Part shown: one piece after another, positions 26,687 through 35,834 of the stretch
Numbering within the stretch: the stretch's first letter is position 1
Layout of the letters: every line of letters starts with the position of its first letter
Source: an uncultured Prevotellaceae bacterium
Lineage (GTDB): Bacteria > Bacteroidota > Bacteroidia > Bacteroidales > Bacteroidaceae
DNA length: 64,000 nucleotides
Reading direction: 5' to 3'
Assembly: GCA_946402905.1 (NCBI GenBank)
Contig: CAMIYC010000004.1
Location: 1 to 64,000, forward strand
Made by a program: the position numbers and the translations under genes
The notes under the pieces: model-generated
Database searches by the model: none
What the model saw: the letters and a program-made list of their open reading frames with translations, nothing else
Told to the model about the DNA's origin: nothing

Positions 26687-27910
26687 TCATCGTTTCTTTT
26701 TCAACTTGTCGATGGCATTCTCAAGCGACTCCGAGGGTGCGATAATATTATACTGTCCCCAGAAATCAGGATCATTGAAGAATTGCACCTTGTCATAAAA
26801 TGAGTCGCGCTCGCTGAACGACGACTTGCCCGAGATGGGGTGTGCATCACGCGAGAGCAGGTCGGTGACGACCATCTCTGCCTCGACATGATAGGAAGAG
26901 GAGAAGAGTCGCTTGCGCCAGTCGCAGTGAAACCTGATATCACTGTGCAGATAATGCATGCGGCTCACCCTTCCGTCGTAGCGATAAGTAATAGTGGTGG
27001 TCAACTCATGCGGCCGAAACCTGACCCCCATGGGTTTGTGCAAGAGCATGACCTGGGTGGCACGCTCACGGTCGCGCATGTCGAGCGACATCTCAATGCG
27101 CGTGAAGGCCAGGGTCTGCCGGTCGATATACATCTTGCCGGAATAGAGCACATGGTCGGCAGCAAAAAGAGGTTCGAAGATAATGACCACCTGGGGCCGG
27201 TCGTCTATGGAGACCGGGATATCTATCTTGAGTGTATAGTATTTCAGTTCATCCTGGGAAAACAGGAAGTCGGGCTCCTTGACCACATCGAAGACCACCG
27301 GCAGCGTGGGGCCTCCCTGCATCTTGGCCCCCAGGGTGTCGGCCACCCTGGGACTGACGAGCTTGCGCCCCTTGATGATGGCTACACGGTCGTTGTAATA
27401 ATTACGGGCATACGAAGCCTTGTACATGTCGGTGACTGCCTCGGCCACATAGATATACCTACGGCCCTTCTGAGTGGTCTCTCTGTAAAAACACCGCATC
27501 AGTTCGTTGTCGTTGCTGTAATTCTGGGGAATCTTAGAACGTGCTGCCTCTACTATCTGATAGGGGTTGGCCGCATTGACTATCAGTTCGTTGAGTGTGA
27601 TGGTACCAGGCGTGAGACGTATTTTGAGTTCACGCCCCTCCGAGGAGATGGGCACTTTCTGAGTGTTGTATCCGAGACTGGAGACAATAATGGCAGCAGG
27701 CCTTCCCGGCAATTTCAGCATGAAATAGCCATCAGCGTTGGTGACGGTGGTCTCATGACCCTCAGAGGAAGAGACGCTCACTTGAGAAAGCTTGCGCCCT
27801 GTCTGCGCATCGCGCACGGTGCCGCTCACCGTGGTATAGGTCGTCTGAGCACTTACAACCACGCCCATCGACACCCACAACAAAAGCAATATCAGTAATT
27901 TCCTTGGCAT
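26687..27910 (-). CDS. Secreted protein with carboxypeptidase-regulatory-like domain
   Basis: 407 residues from the ATG at 27908-27910; this start has an AGAAG ribosome site 9 nt upstream, better than the nearby ATGs at 27919 and 27916. A signal peptide (MPRKLLILLLLWVSMGVVVSAQ) is followed by a CarboxypepD_reg-like domain (about 25-105, TVSGTVRDAQTGRKLSQVSVSS...). The remaining 300 residues are beta-rich and envelope-like, with no recognised catalytic motif. Similar proteins are frequent in Bacteroidota outer membranes; the function is unknown. Confidence 0.75.
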   Translation of the reverse strand: MPRKLLILLLLWVSMGVVVSAQTTYTTVSGTVRDAQTGRKLSQVSVSSSEGHETTVTNADGYFMLKLPGRPAAIIVSSLGYNTQKVPISSEGRELKIRLTPGTITLNELIVNAANPYQIVEAARSKIPQNYSNDNELMRCFYRETTQKGRRYIYVAEAVTDMYKASYARNYYNDRVAIIKGRKLVSPRVADTLGAKMQGGPTLPVVFDVVKEPDFLFSQDELKYYTLKIDIPVSIDDRPQVVIIFEPLFAADHVLYSGKMYIDRQTLAFTRIEMSLDMRDRERATQVMLLHKPMGVRFRPHELTTTITYRYDGRVSRMHYLHSDIRFHCDWRKRLFSSSYHVEAEMVVTDLLSRDAHPISGKSSFSERDSFYDKVQFFNDPDFWGQYNIIAPSESLENAIDKLKKKR

Positions 27911-27956
27911 AGTCATCATCTTCTTTAGGTGAGTACACATCAACGTAAGTCGCAAG

Positions 27957-27990
27957 CAAATATAATAAAAAAATCGCACATTACAACAAA
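27957..27990 (-). promoter_or_regulatory. Possible promoter of the gene ending at 26687
   Basis: TATATTTG on the minus strand (27957-27964) is a good -7 box. The nearest TTTG (27987-27990) is 22 bp away, slightly beyond the usual spacing. Confidence 0.45.
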
Positions 27991-28096
27991 CCCGTGCGTA
28001 AAAAATCATTTTTTTCCTTTTTGCGCCACATCATGAGAAAAAAAATAACTATTTTTGCATCATCATGTAAGCCCCAACTGCATCTCGTATCAGACA

Positions 28097-28918
28097 ATGC
28101 CTCGCTGCAAACACACCATACTGCTCTTCTGCGCTATCTGCGCCTTGATTTTCCCCTGCTGCAGCAAGCGGAAAGCCACGACGGCCGTCCCCGCCCCTGA
28201 CAGCCCCGGGGAATTCGTGACCGACTCGTTCAGCTACACATCGAAAAACGAGCACGGCTCCTGTGAGGTATACATGGACTATCCCCGGCAAGACGGTTCT
28301 CCCATCGCCAACGCCGTGACCGACTTCATCAGGTCGACACTGTTTGAGAACGGCAGCACCCTGGCAAGCTCAGACCCCGCCGTGATGACCAGGGAGTATT
28401 GCATACAGACGCTGGACAAGATGGGCAAGACCCTTGAGCAGATGGGTATAAGACATGTGCACGAAGACGACGCCCCGGAAGAAGGCACAGAGCTCAGAAT
28501 GATCTACCAAAGTGAGCATGCGGTCACCTACGAGGTATACCGCTACTCTTATCTCACCAATGGCGCCCACGGCGAATACGCAGAATACGGTGTGACCTTC
28601 CGCAGAATCGACGGCAAGAGGATGGGCAATATCATCCGCGAGACCGACCCCTCACTACACGCGCTGCTGAGAGAGGGGCTGAGACAATATTTCGACGTCG
28701 ACACCGACGAGGAGCTTCAGCGCATCTGCACCGTTGACATTTCAGAACCGCCACTGCCCACCTTTCCACCCTACCTGACGGGCAGCGGGGTGCGCTTCCA
28801 CTATTCCATCTACGATGTCTGCGACTTCGACGACGGCGACCCTTCGTTCACCATCCCCTACTCCCGCATCGCACCTTATCTCACCGGCGAGGCGAAGGCA
28901 TTGACCGACCCACGGTAG
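28097..28918 (+). CDS. DUF3298-like lipoprotein
   Basis: 273 residues from the ATG at 28097. The signal peptide (MPRCKHTILLFCAICALIFPCCSKRK) ends in a Cys pair suitable for lipidation. The C-terminal half (YSYLTNGAHGEYAEYGVTFRR..., IPYSRIAPYL) resembles the DUF3298 domain of RsiV-like proteins. Function is unknown. A -7-like TATTTTTG lies at 28050-28057 without a well-placed -33 box. Its 3' end is 3 bp from the convergent hybrid regulator. Confidence 0.7.
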   Translation: MPRCKHTILLFCAICALIFPCCSKRKATTAVPAPDSPGEFVTDSFSYTSKNEHGSCEVYMDYPRQDGSPIANAVTDFIRSTLFENGSTLASSDPAVMTREYCIQTLDKMGKTLEQMGIRHVHEDDAPEEGTELRMIYQSEHAVTYEVYRYSYLTNGAHGEYAEYGVTFRRIDGKRMGNIIRETDPSLHALLREGLRQYFDVDTDEELQRICTVDISEPPLPTFPPYLTGSGVRFHYSIYDVCDFDDGDPSFTIPYSRIAPYLTGEAKALTDPR

Positions 28919-28921
28919 GTC

Positions 28922-31900
28922 TTATTTCTGGTTCTCCTGCATATACTCCCTCGGAGACATGCCATAATATTTCTTGAAAATGGTGGAGAACGACGCCGCG
29001 TTGCTGAAGCCACAGGCATACATCACCTCCGTGACATTGATATCACCCGCAGACAGCAACTTGGCAGCCTGCTTCAACCGTATGCGCCGGATAAACTCAT
29101 GCGGTGTCTGCCCGGTGAGCTCCTTCATCTTGCGGTGCAAGTGCACACGGCTGATACCCACCTCGGTGGCTATACTGTCTACGCTGAGGTCGCTGTTGGA
29201 GATATTCTGGTTGATCACACGCATCACCCGCTCCAACAATTTCTCATCCGGGGATTTCATCTCTATCTCATCCACTTTCTCCTCCAGCTGGTCGTTGCGC
29301 CCATACTTCAGCCGCAGATGCTGACGAGTGCTGATGAGATTGACAATGGTGCGCCTGAGGATATCCATATTAAACGGCTTGGTCACATAGGCGTCAGCGC
29401 CTGTCTCCAGACCCTCCAGCTGGTCTTCATCCCTGTTTTTGGCGGTCAGCAGGATGACAGGTATATGATTGGTCTGCGGGTTGGACTTCAATGTGGCGCA
29501 GAGTGTATTGCCATCCATCTCGGGCATCATGATGTCTGAGAGCACGAGGTCGGGCAGCAACTTCAGCGTCTTGCCCAGTGCTTCCCTTCCATTCTCACAT
29601 CCGACGACCTCGAAATCCGACGACAGTTCGTTGACGAGAAACTCACGTATCTCATGGTCGTCCTCGGCCACGACAATCTTAGGGCTGGAGTCGCTGGCCA
29701 CGAGCGGCTTCTGCGGCACCTGTTCCTCCTCCTCTGCTATCAGCTCGGCGGTGATCAGTTTTTCCTCGGGCACATCGTCGGCAATCTCGTCGGGTTTGAG
29801 ATGATCGTCGCCCAGCGGTATCGTCACCACGAATTCGACGCCCTCGTCGATGACCTGTCCGGGAGCCTTTGGCTGCTTGCCGTTCAAGTTGTTGGCCTCA
29901 ATCGAGCCGTGGTGTAGCTCTACGAGCGCACGCGTCAGATCCAGTCCGATGCCCGTTCCGGTATTGCTATCGTTGACGGTCGACGTAGTCTGATAGAATC
30001 GCTCGAAGATGTGTTGGAGCTTGTCATCGGGTATCTGCTCGCCATTGTCGCTGATGGCGATGCGTGCCTTGCCGTCCTGCTGTGCCACATCGATATGTAT
30101 CTGGCCACCCACGGGGGTGAACTTGAAAGCATTGGAGAGGATATTGACGATGACCTTGTCAAACTGCTTGCGGTCGATCCACACGAGCAGCGTCTCGTCG
30201 GCATGGGAGTAGGTGAAGTGGATGCGTCGTGCGTCGGCCTGGTGTTCAAAGAGCGAATACAGCTCGCCCACGAAGCCTACAAGATCGGTCTCCTGCATGC
30301 GCATCTGCATCATGCCCTTGTCGATCTTGCGCAGGTCCATCATCTGATTGATCAGGCTGAGTATACGCTCGGCGTTCCTGCGGATGGTCTCATAGACGCT
30401 CCTGCGCTCCGGGTCTTTGTCACGCTTCATCAGCGAGAGCAGCGGCGTGACGATGAGGGTCATAGGCGTGCGTATCTCATGACTCATATTCATGAAGAAA
30501 CGCAGCTTGGCCTCGCCCATCTCCTCGGCATGGATGTGCTCCTGCAGTCGCAGGCGTGCCTGCTCCTGCTGATTGCGCATGCGCAGGTAATACCACACCA
30601 GGACGCCGAAGAGCAAAGCGTAAAGGCAGTATGCCCACCACGTGCTCCACCAGGGATGGTGGACGACGACGGTGAACGCTCGCTCCTGGGTCTGCTGATT
30701 GTTGCGCTCTGCCTTGACGACAAACCGATAAGTACCCGGCGATAGATGGGAGAATGTGATCTCGTTCTGTCCGGGCTGCAGTCTCACATACTCCTCGCCA
30801 TTGATACTATATAAATAGGTGATGTGCTCGGGATTGTGATAGGTGAGCGTGGAAAGTTGTATGGCAAAGGAATTGTCACGGTAGCTCAGGTCGAAACGGT
30901 CGCTGGCGATCACCGTGGTGTCGCACACCTGATAGTTCCCCGACTTAGTGCCGGTGCTCACAGGTATCCCATTGATAAGAAACGAGGTGATCCTCACCTT
31001 GGCCTTCCAGTCGTTATGTACGATTTTTTCGGGATCAAACCAGGTGACTCCACCGACACCGCCAAAGAGCATCACCCCTTCTGGCGTGATAGAGGAAGCC
31101 CCGTCGGAAAACTCATTAGCCTGAAGTCCATTATCAGAAAAGAAACTCTCTGTCTGTCCTGTCTTAGGATCATGGCAGTTGAGCCCGTGCTCCGTACCGA
31201 TCCACAGTTTCCCCTTCAGATCCTGCTCGATGGAGACGATAGAATTGTCTGAGAGTCCGTCTTCCTTGGTCAGACGTTTCATCTCCCGGGTCTTGAGCTC
31301 ATATTTGTACAGTCCGTCGTTGGTGCCTATCCACACGATACCCCCGTATTCCTTGGCGATGCGCACACTGTTGCCATAGAGCAGGCAGTTGACACCGAAG
31401 CAGGAGGTCCAGCTTTCCTTGTCAATGTCAAGGCACGACAGTCCCATAGAGGTGGCGGCGTAGATGCGCTTGCCGTCGGGCGAGAGAGAGATTTTGGAAA
31501 TAAAGTCATTGGCGATACAATTGACCTTGTGGTCTTCATCGGCCTGGGCAAGCATCTTGTAAAACTTCTGCTGCCCGTCAGACGACAACCGGAGCAAGCC
31601 ATTGCCCAGCGTGCCAATCCAGGTGTTGCCCTTGCGGTCGGAAGCGAAGCCGAAAGCAGAGGTACCTTTCTCCTGAAGCCCGGGCAAGGGATGGTATGCC
31701 CCACTGGCATCGATCCAGCCACATCCCTCCTGAAAGCTGCCTACCCAGATACGTCCCTGCGAATCCTCGCCCATCGTGACGACGATAGACGGCACGCCGA
31801 CTGTATAGTGCCTGACCATTTTGCCATCGGAATCCAGCTGATAAACACCATCCTTGTCGGTACCGATCCACCACCGGCCCTTGCTGTCGCACAGCGTGCA

Positions 31901-32935
31901 GAGCACACAAGCCTGGCCGATCGTATTGAGGGGGCCTAACTTATAACCCATATAGCCGAATACGGCAAAAGTGTTGGGATACATAAACAATCCCTTCTGC
32001 GTCATGCCCAACCACAGATTGCCTCCGAAATCCTCCGTTATCGAAGCCACCTTGGCCTTGGTCAGGTCGACCGACCGGCTATAATAGGGATTATCGGTCA
32101 TCAAGCCCGTACGCGTATCGAGGATGGCTACACCATTCCCGTCATATCCGATCATCAACTTGCCAGAATCGTTGCAATACAACGAGATGACCGACTTGCC
32201 CTCCGTACCTGCCACGCGTGTGAAACCCTCGCCGGCGAGCCGATACAAACCGTCGCCGAAAGTGCCGATATAGATCACGCCATTGCGATCTTCGCACACA
32301 CGCCGCACCACAGACCGGTGAGCGTCATCGCCGAGCAGGCGCCTGACCACTTTCTTGCCGTCGTAGACCAGCACTCCTCTATGGGCAGTGACGATCCACA
32401 ACAGTCCTTTCCGGTCTTCTATCATGTCATTGATGGTCTCAACCTCTTTCAGGTCGCCATTCAACTGATGAGCCTCTACAGGAGAATCCACCTTGATAAG
32501 ACCATGGCCGGAGGTGCCTGCCAACACTTCTCCCGACTTGCGCTCCACGAAGCAGGTGACATAAACCGGTATGACCTGCCCGCGCAAGTCCTTTACACTG
32601 ACATTCTTAAACGTAGAGCCATTGTAGGTCTGGAAAGCCCCATACATGCCAATATAGAACAAGCCATGACGGTCTTGCGTGATACAATTCACGTAGTTGC
32701 TCGCCATGTCAGGGTATTTTTCCTTATTATAGAGCTGAAACTGGTAGCCATCATAACGGTTCAGTCCATTTCGTGTAGGCACCCAGATAAAGCCATCACG
32801 GTCGAGATAGACCTGATTGGTATAGCTGCTCGACAGCTGTGCGTCAGCGCCATAAAATTTCCCCATCTGTGCATGAGCCAGTAGGGGGGATAGTAAGGAA
32901 AAAGCCAGTATGAGCCAGATTTTAGGTATTCTCAT
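28922..32935 (-). CDS. Hybrid two-component system sensor/regulator (HTCS)
   Basis: One 1337-residue protein carries a whole two-component pathway: signal peptide (1-22), a periplasmic double beta-propeller of Reg_prop repeats (about 30-640, motifs such as LWIVTAHRGV and IWVGTNDGLY), a Y_Y_Y domain (about 690-765), one membrane helix (about 770-795), HisKA with His819 (NMSHEIRTP), HATPase (NAFKFTP, DNGEQIPD, GTGIGLDLT), a receiver with Asp1134 (LVLSDIMMPEMDG) and a C-terminal AraC HTH (about 1230-1335). HTCS proteins usually control a polysaccharide locus. The susCD operon nearby is a plausible but unproven target. Confidence 0.95.
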   Translation of the reverse strand: MRIPKIWLILAFSLLSPLLAHAQMGKFYGADAQLSSSYTNQVYLDRDGFIWVPTRNGLNRYDGYQFQLYNKEKYPDMASNYVNCITQDRHGLFYIGMYGAFQTYNGSTFKNVSVKDLRGQVIPVYVTCFVERKSGEVLAGTSGHGLIKVDSPVEAHQLNGDLKEVETINDMIEDRKGLLWIVTAHRGVLVYDGKKVVRRLLGDDAHRSVVRRVCEDRNGVIYIGTFGDGLYRLAGEGFTRVAGTEGKSVISLYCNDSGKLMIGYDGNGVAILDTRTGLMTDNPYYSRSVDLTKAKVASITEDFGGNLWLGMTQKGLFMYPNTFAVFGYMGYKLGPLNTIGQACVLCTLCDSKGRWWIGTDKDGVYQLDSDGKMVRHYTVGVPSIVVTMGEDSQGRIWVGSFQEGCGWIDASGAYHPLPGLQEKGTSAFGFASDRKGNTWIGTLGNGLLRLSSDGQQKFYKMLAQADEDHKVNCIANDFISKISLSPDGKRIYAATSMGLSCLDIDKESWTSCFGVNCLLYGNSVRIAKEYGGIVWIGTNDGLYKYELKTREMKRLTKEDGLSDNSIVSIEQDLKGKLWIGTEHGLNCHDPKTGQTESFFSDNGLQANEFSDGASSITPEGVMLFGGVGGVTWFDPEKIVHNDWKAKVRITSFLINGIPVSTGTKSGNYQVCDTTVIASDRFDLSYRDNSFAIQLSTLTYHNPEHITYLYSINGEEYVRLQPGQNEITFSHLSPGTYRFVVKAERNNQQTQERAFTVVVHHPWWSTWWAYCLYALLFGVLVWYYLRMRNQQEQARLRLQEHIHAEEMGEAKLRFFMNMSHEIRTPMTLIVTPLLSLMKRDKDPERRSVYETIRRNAERILSLINQMMDLRKIDKGMMQMRMQETDLVGFVGELYSLFEHQADARRIHFTYSHADETLLVWIDRKQFDKVIVNILSNAFKFTPVGGQIHIDVAQQDGKARIAISDNGEQIPDDKLQHIFERFYQTTSTVNDSNTGTGIGLDLTRALVELHHGSIEANNLNGKQPKAPGQVIDEGVEFVVTIPLGDDHLKPDEIADDVPEEKLITAELIAEEEEQVPQKPLVASDSSPKIVVAEDDHEIREFLVNELSSDFEVVGCENGREALGKTLKLLPDLVLSDIMMPEMDGNTLCATLKSNPQTNHIPVILLTAKNRDEDQLEGLETGADAYVTKPFNMDILRRTIVNLISTRQHLRLKYGRNDQLEEKVDEIEMKSPDEKLLERVMRVINQNISNSDLSVDSIATEVGISRVHLHRKMKELTGQTPHEFIRRIRLKQAAKLLSAGDINVTEVMYACGFSNAASFSTIFKKYYGMSPREYMQENQK

Positions 32936-32961
32936 TATGTCATCAGGTTAAAATATTGTTG

Positions 32962-32992
32962 CAAAAATATTAAAAAATTATTTCTCTTCAAA
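32962..32992 (-). promoter_or_regulatory. HTCS promoter
   Basis: On the minus strand TTTG (32989-32992), a 19-bp spacer and TATTTTTG (32962-32969), about 27 bp before the start codon. Confidence 0.75.
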
Positions 32993-33112
32993 AAAAAATC
33001 GTGAAATTTCGGCTTTTAATACCTTTTTAGTTAACAAAAAGCCCGTTTTGCTTTTGGATATGTAAAAATTTTTATTCATGTTACACCAAACAAAATCCAA
33101 GTTACAGAAATA

Positions 33113-33297
33113 TTTGGAACCGATGAAAATAATAGATAACTTTGCAAAAAGAAAATATTTAGGTTTTAGGTTATTTGTTAGTAGTTATTTGTTAGTAGTT
33201 ATTTTAGGTTTGTGGCGAGAGGCCACATCTGTTTTAAATTTTTTTTACAGGCGTAATATCAGACATCTTCCACGATAGAAGATGTCTGATTGGTTTT
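33113..33297 (+). ncRNA. Candidate intergenic small RNA
   Basis: A consensus promoter (TTTG 33113-33116, 20-bp spacer, TAACTTTG 33137-33144) would start a transcript near 33148. It ends at a perfect 13-bp hairpin (atcagacatcttc / gaagatgtctgat, 33258-33290) followed by TGGTTTTTGG, giving an RNA of roughly 145 nt. It contains a direct repeat (ttatttgttagtag twice) and a small GTGGC/GCCAC hairpin, but no convincing reading frame. This is inferred from signals only. Confidence 0.4.
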
Positions 33298-33323
33298 TGG
33301 GGAGCTGCAATATCGCTCCGTGG

Positions 33324-33345
33324 ACGCGGCACGCCGCGTCCCTAC
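33324..33345 (+). repeat. Dispersed palindromic repeat, copy 1 of 4
   Basis: Core ACGCGGCACGCCGCGT followed by CCCTAC. Identical 22-bp units occur at 35650-35671 (inverted), 35799-35820 and 59552-59573. Confidence 0.85.
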
Positions 33346-33378
33346 AGTACAAAACATGCAGGATAAAGTGGACACCAT

Positions 33379-33410
33379 TTTGTGTTTCTCACAGTTTTTT
33401 TGTATTTTTG
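33379..33410 (+). promoter_or_regulatory. Promoter of the S9 peptidase gene
   Basis: TTTG at 33379-33382, a 20-bp spacer and TATTTTTG at 33403-33410, 25 bp before the ATG. Confidence 0.75.
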
Positions 33411-33435
33411 CACCTACTTTGCAAAACCACAAGAT

Positions 33436-35529
33436 ATGAAACGACTACTTATACTTACCCTCTTAGCGACAACCACCATATCCATCACAGCACAAGGAAC
33501 CGTCGACGACTATCGCCGAGCCTACTCCCTGTATGAGAAATTCAATGCCAGCAACGTCACAGGCTGGGCACACGACGTGAAGTGGCAAGACAGTACTCAC
33601 ATCATCAGCTACTGGACCGACACCCCCGACGGAAAGAAATACTACACCTACGACGCCGACAAACACGAGAAGACAGAAGCCGAGCCCCCCAAGGCTGAGG
33701 AGCACAAGCCACGCTTCGGCCGCCAACACCAGCGTCATTGGATGGAGGTAGACGAAGAGGACACCCCCTATCCCGTCCTCTCCCCTGACGGCAAGACCGA
33801 GGCCTACATCGAGGGCCACAACGTAGTGCTGCATCCTGCCGGCAAGCCTTACACAGAAAAGCGGGTGCTCAGTCAGGACGGCACCGTCGGTGAATACTAC
33901 TCCAACAGGATACTATGGTCGCCCGACAGCCGTTACATCTTCGTCTGCAAGCGGCGGCCGGTGGAGAAACGCTACGTACACTACGTGGAGACCTCGCCCC
34001 ACGACCAGCTACAGCCCATCCTTCATCGGCAGGAATACGCCAAGCCCGGCGACGCCCTGCCCTTCAAGACTCCCGTCATCTTCGACACACAGACCGGTGA
34101 GAAGCGAGAGGCCGACACCTCGCTCTGCACACCGCAATACGAGCTGGGCACCTTTGCGTGGACACCCGACAGCCGCGAGGTGACGATGGAGTTCAATGAG
34201 CGCGGCCACAAGACTTACAGCATCCTCGCCATGAGCGCACAGACTGGACAGATGCGCACCATCGTAGAAGAAACCTCCAAGACCTTCGTCAACTATACCC
34301 GCCACTACCGCCACGACTTCAGTGACGGCAGTCAACTCATCTGGATGAGCGAGCGCGACAACTGGAACCACCTCTACCTTTACGACACAGCCACCGGAGC
34401 GGTGAAGCGCCAGATCACCAAAGGCAAATGGTGTGTGAGGGAAGTGATCAAGGTGGATGAAGAAAACCAATGCATCTATTTCACCGCCAGCGGCGTGAAT
34501 CCGAAAGAAGACCCCTACCTGGTGCATTACTACCGTATCGGCACCGACGGCAAAGGGATGACCTGCCTCACCCCCGCCGAAGGACAGCACGAAGCCCGGT
34601 TCTCAAAAGATTTCAAATATCTGGTCGACACCTACTCCTTGGTAGACAAGGCACCGGTCACCGAACTGCGCAGTGCCGTCGACGGACGGCTGATAGACAC
34701 CATCGAGACCGCCGACATCAGCTGCCTCAAGGCCAACGGCTGGCGCGCCCCGGAGGTGTTTGTGGCCAAAGGCCGCGACGGTCGCACCGACATGTGGGGC
34801 ATCATCCAGAGACCTACCCATTTCGACCCTACGCGCAAATACCCTGTCATTGAGTATATCTACGCCGGGCCGGGCAGTGCCTACACCCCCAAGAGTTTCA
34901 CTCCCTACAACTGGAACATGACCGCCCTGGCAGAATTAGGCTTCATCGTAGTGCAACTTGATGCCATGGGCACAAGCTGGCGCGGCAAGCAATTTGAAGA
35001 GATCTGCTACAAGAATCTCAAAGATGCCGGTTTTCCCGACCGCATAGCCTGGATCAAAGCGGCAGCTGCCAGATACCCCTATATGGACGCCGACAACGTG
35101 GGCATCTTCGGTGCCTCGGCAGGCGGCCAGGAGAGCACTACCGCCGTTTTACTGCACGGCGACTTCTACAAAGCCGCCTACAGCAGTTGCGGATGCCATG
35201 ACAACCGTATGGACAAGATCTGGTGGAACGAGCAGTGGATGGGATACCCCGTAGACTCCAGCTATGTGGAATGCAGCAACGTGTATCATGCTGCCAAGCT
35301 CGAACGCCCGTTGATGCTCGTCGTCGGCGAGAAGGACGACAATGTAGACCCTGCCAGCACCTATCAACTGGTGGATGCCCTGATCCGTGCCGACAAAGAC
35401 TTCGAACTGGTGGTGCTTCCTGGTGTGAGTCACACCATGGGTGAGCGCTACGGCGAGCACAAGCGCTACGACTTCTTCGTACGCCACCTGCTCCACGTCA
35501 CGCCCCCCACCTGGAGAGAAATCAAATAA
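33436..35529 (+). CDS. Dipeptidyl-peptidase IV family (S9) serine peptidase
   Basis: 697 residues from the ATG at 33436, with a signal peptide (MKRLLILTLLATTTISITAQ). The N-terminal part is the DPP-IV beta-propeller (about 60-430) and the C-terminal part an alpha/beta-hydrolase domain. The triad is Ser561 in GASAGG, Asp634/635 in EKDDNVDP and His666 in GVSHTMG. The nucleophile elbow GASAGG differs from the usual GWSYGG. It probably removes N-terminal dipeptides in the periplasm, supporting peptide nutrition; substrate preference is inferred. Confidence 0.9.
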   Translation: MKRLLILTLLATTTISITAQGTVDDYRRAYSLYEKFNASNVTGWAHDVKWQDSTHIISYWTDTPDGKKYYTYDADKHEKTEAEPPKAEEHKPRFGRQHQRHWMEVDEEDTPYPVLSPDGKTEAYIEGHNVVLHPAGKPYTEKRVLSQDGTVGEYYSNRILWSPDSRYIFVCKRRPVEKRYVHYVETSPHDQLQPILHRQEYAKPGDALPFKTPVIFDTQTGEKREADTSLCTPQYELGTFAWTPDSREVTMEFNERGHKTYSILAMSAQTGQMRTIVEETSKTFVNYTRHYRHDFSDGSQLIWMSERDNWNHLYLYDTATGAVKRQITKGKWCVREVIKVDEENQCIYFTASGVNPKEDPYLVHYYRIGTDGKGMTCLTPAEGQHEARFSKDFKYLVDTYSLVDKAPVTELRSAVDGRLIDTIETADISCLKANGWRAPEVFVAKGRDGRTDMWGIIQRPTHFDPTRKYPVIEYIYAGPGSAYTPKSFTPYNWNMTALAELGFIVVQLDAMGTSWRGKQFEEICYKNLKDAGFPDRIAWIKAAAARYPYMDADNVGIFGASAGGQESTTAVLLHGDFYKAAYSSCGCHDNRMDKIWWNEQWMGYPVDSSYVECSNVYHAAKLERPLMLVVGEKDDNVDPASTYQLVDALIRADKDFELVVLPGVSHTMGERYGEHKRYDFFVRHLLHVTPPTWREIK

Positions 35530-35545
35530 ACAGATCTCAGTTTTT

Positions 35546-35632
35546 ATTAGGTTGGTAGGTTATTAGGTTGGTAGGTTATTAGGTTGGTAGGTTATCAGGT
35601 TGGTAGGTTATCAGGTTGGTAGGTTGTCAGGT
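35546..35632. repeat. 16-bp tandem array, five units and a partial
   Basis: Units at 35546, 35562, 35578 (attaggttggtaggtt) and 35594, 35610 (atcaggttggtaggtt), then gtcaggt. It starts 16 bp after the stop of the S9 peptidase gene. Confidence 0.85.
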
Positions 35633-35649
35633 CGCTTTGCTTAGCCTAT

Positions 35650-35671
35650 GTAGGGACGCGGCGTGCCGCGT
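35650..35671 (-). repeat. Dispersed palindromic repeat, copy 2 of 4 (inverted)
   Basis: The reverse complement of the unit at 33324-33345. With copy 3 it forms an inverted pair about 127 bp apart. Confidence 0.85.
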
Positions 35672-35723
35672 TGTGGTGGTATGGCGAAAAACATGCGGAA
35701 AAGCCTGGAAACTATTGGATGCA

Positions 35724-35833
35724 CAGCATCCATTCCTTTTTCGTAATGCTTTCGTATTTTCGTGTTTTTTCGTAATACAATCCATACCGACGTGGCAAAC
35801 GCGGCACGCCGCGTCCCTACACTTTTGGCTGAG
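35724..35833 (+). repeat. About 105-bp dispersed repeat containing palindrome copy 3
   Basis: Runs from agcatccatt through cgtaatgctttcgtattttc to the 22-bp palindrome at 35799-35820 and then acttttggctgag. A homologous block with small differences is at 59490-59586. It abuts the truncated DUF2442-like frame. Confidence 0.8.
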
Positions 35834-35834
35834 G

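Larger units (their letters stand above)
32936..33435. other. Intergenic region between HTCS and the S9 peptidase
   Basis: No protein gene is supported. It contains divergent promoters for the two flanking genes, a complete promoter-to-terminator unit (33113-33297, candidate small RNA) and a dispersed palindrome at 33324-33345. Confidence 0.6.

Noticed and set aside
33078..33278. Small frame of 66 codons between HTCS and the S9 peptidase
   Set aside because: It starts upstream of the only promoter and runs through direct repeats and the terminator hairpin; a small RNA explains the signals better.
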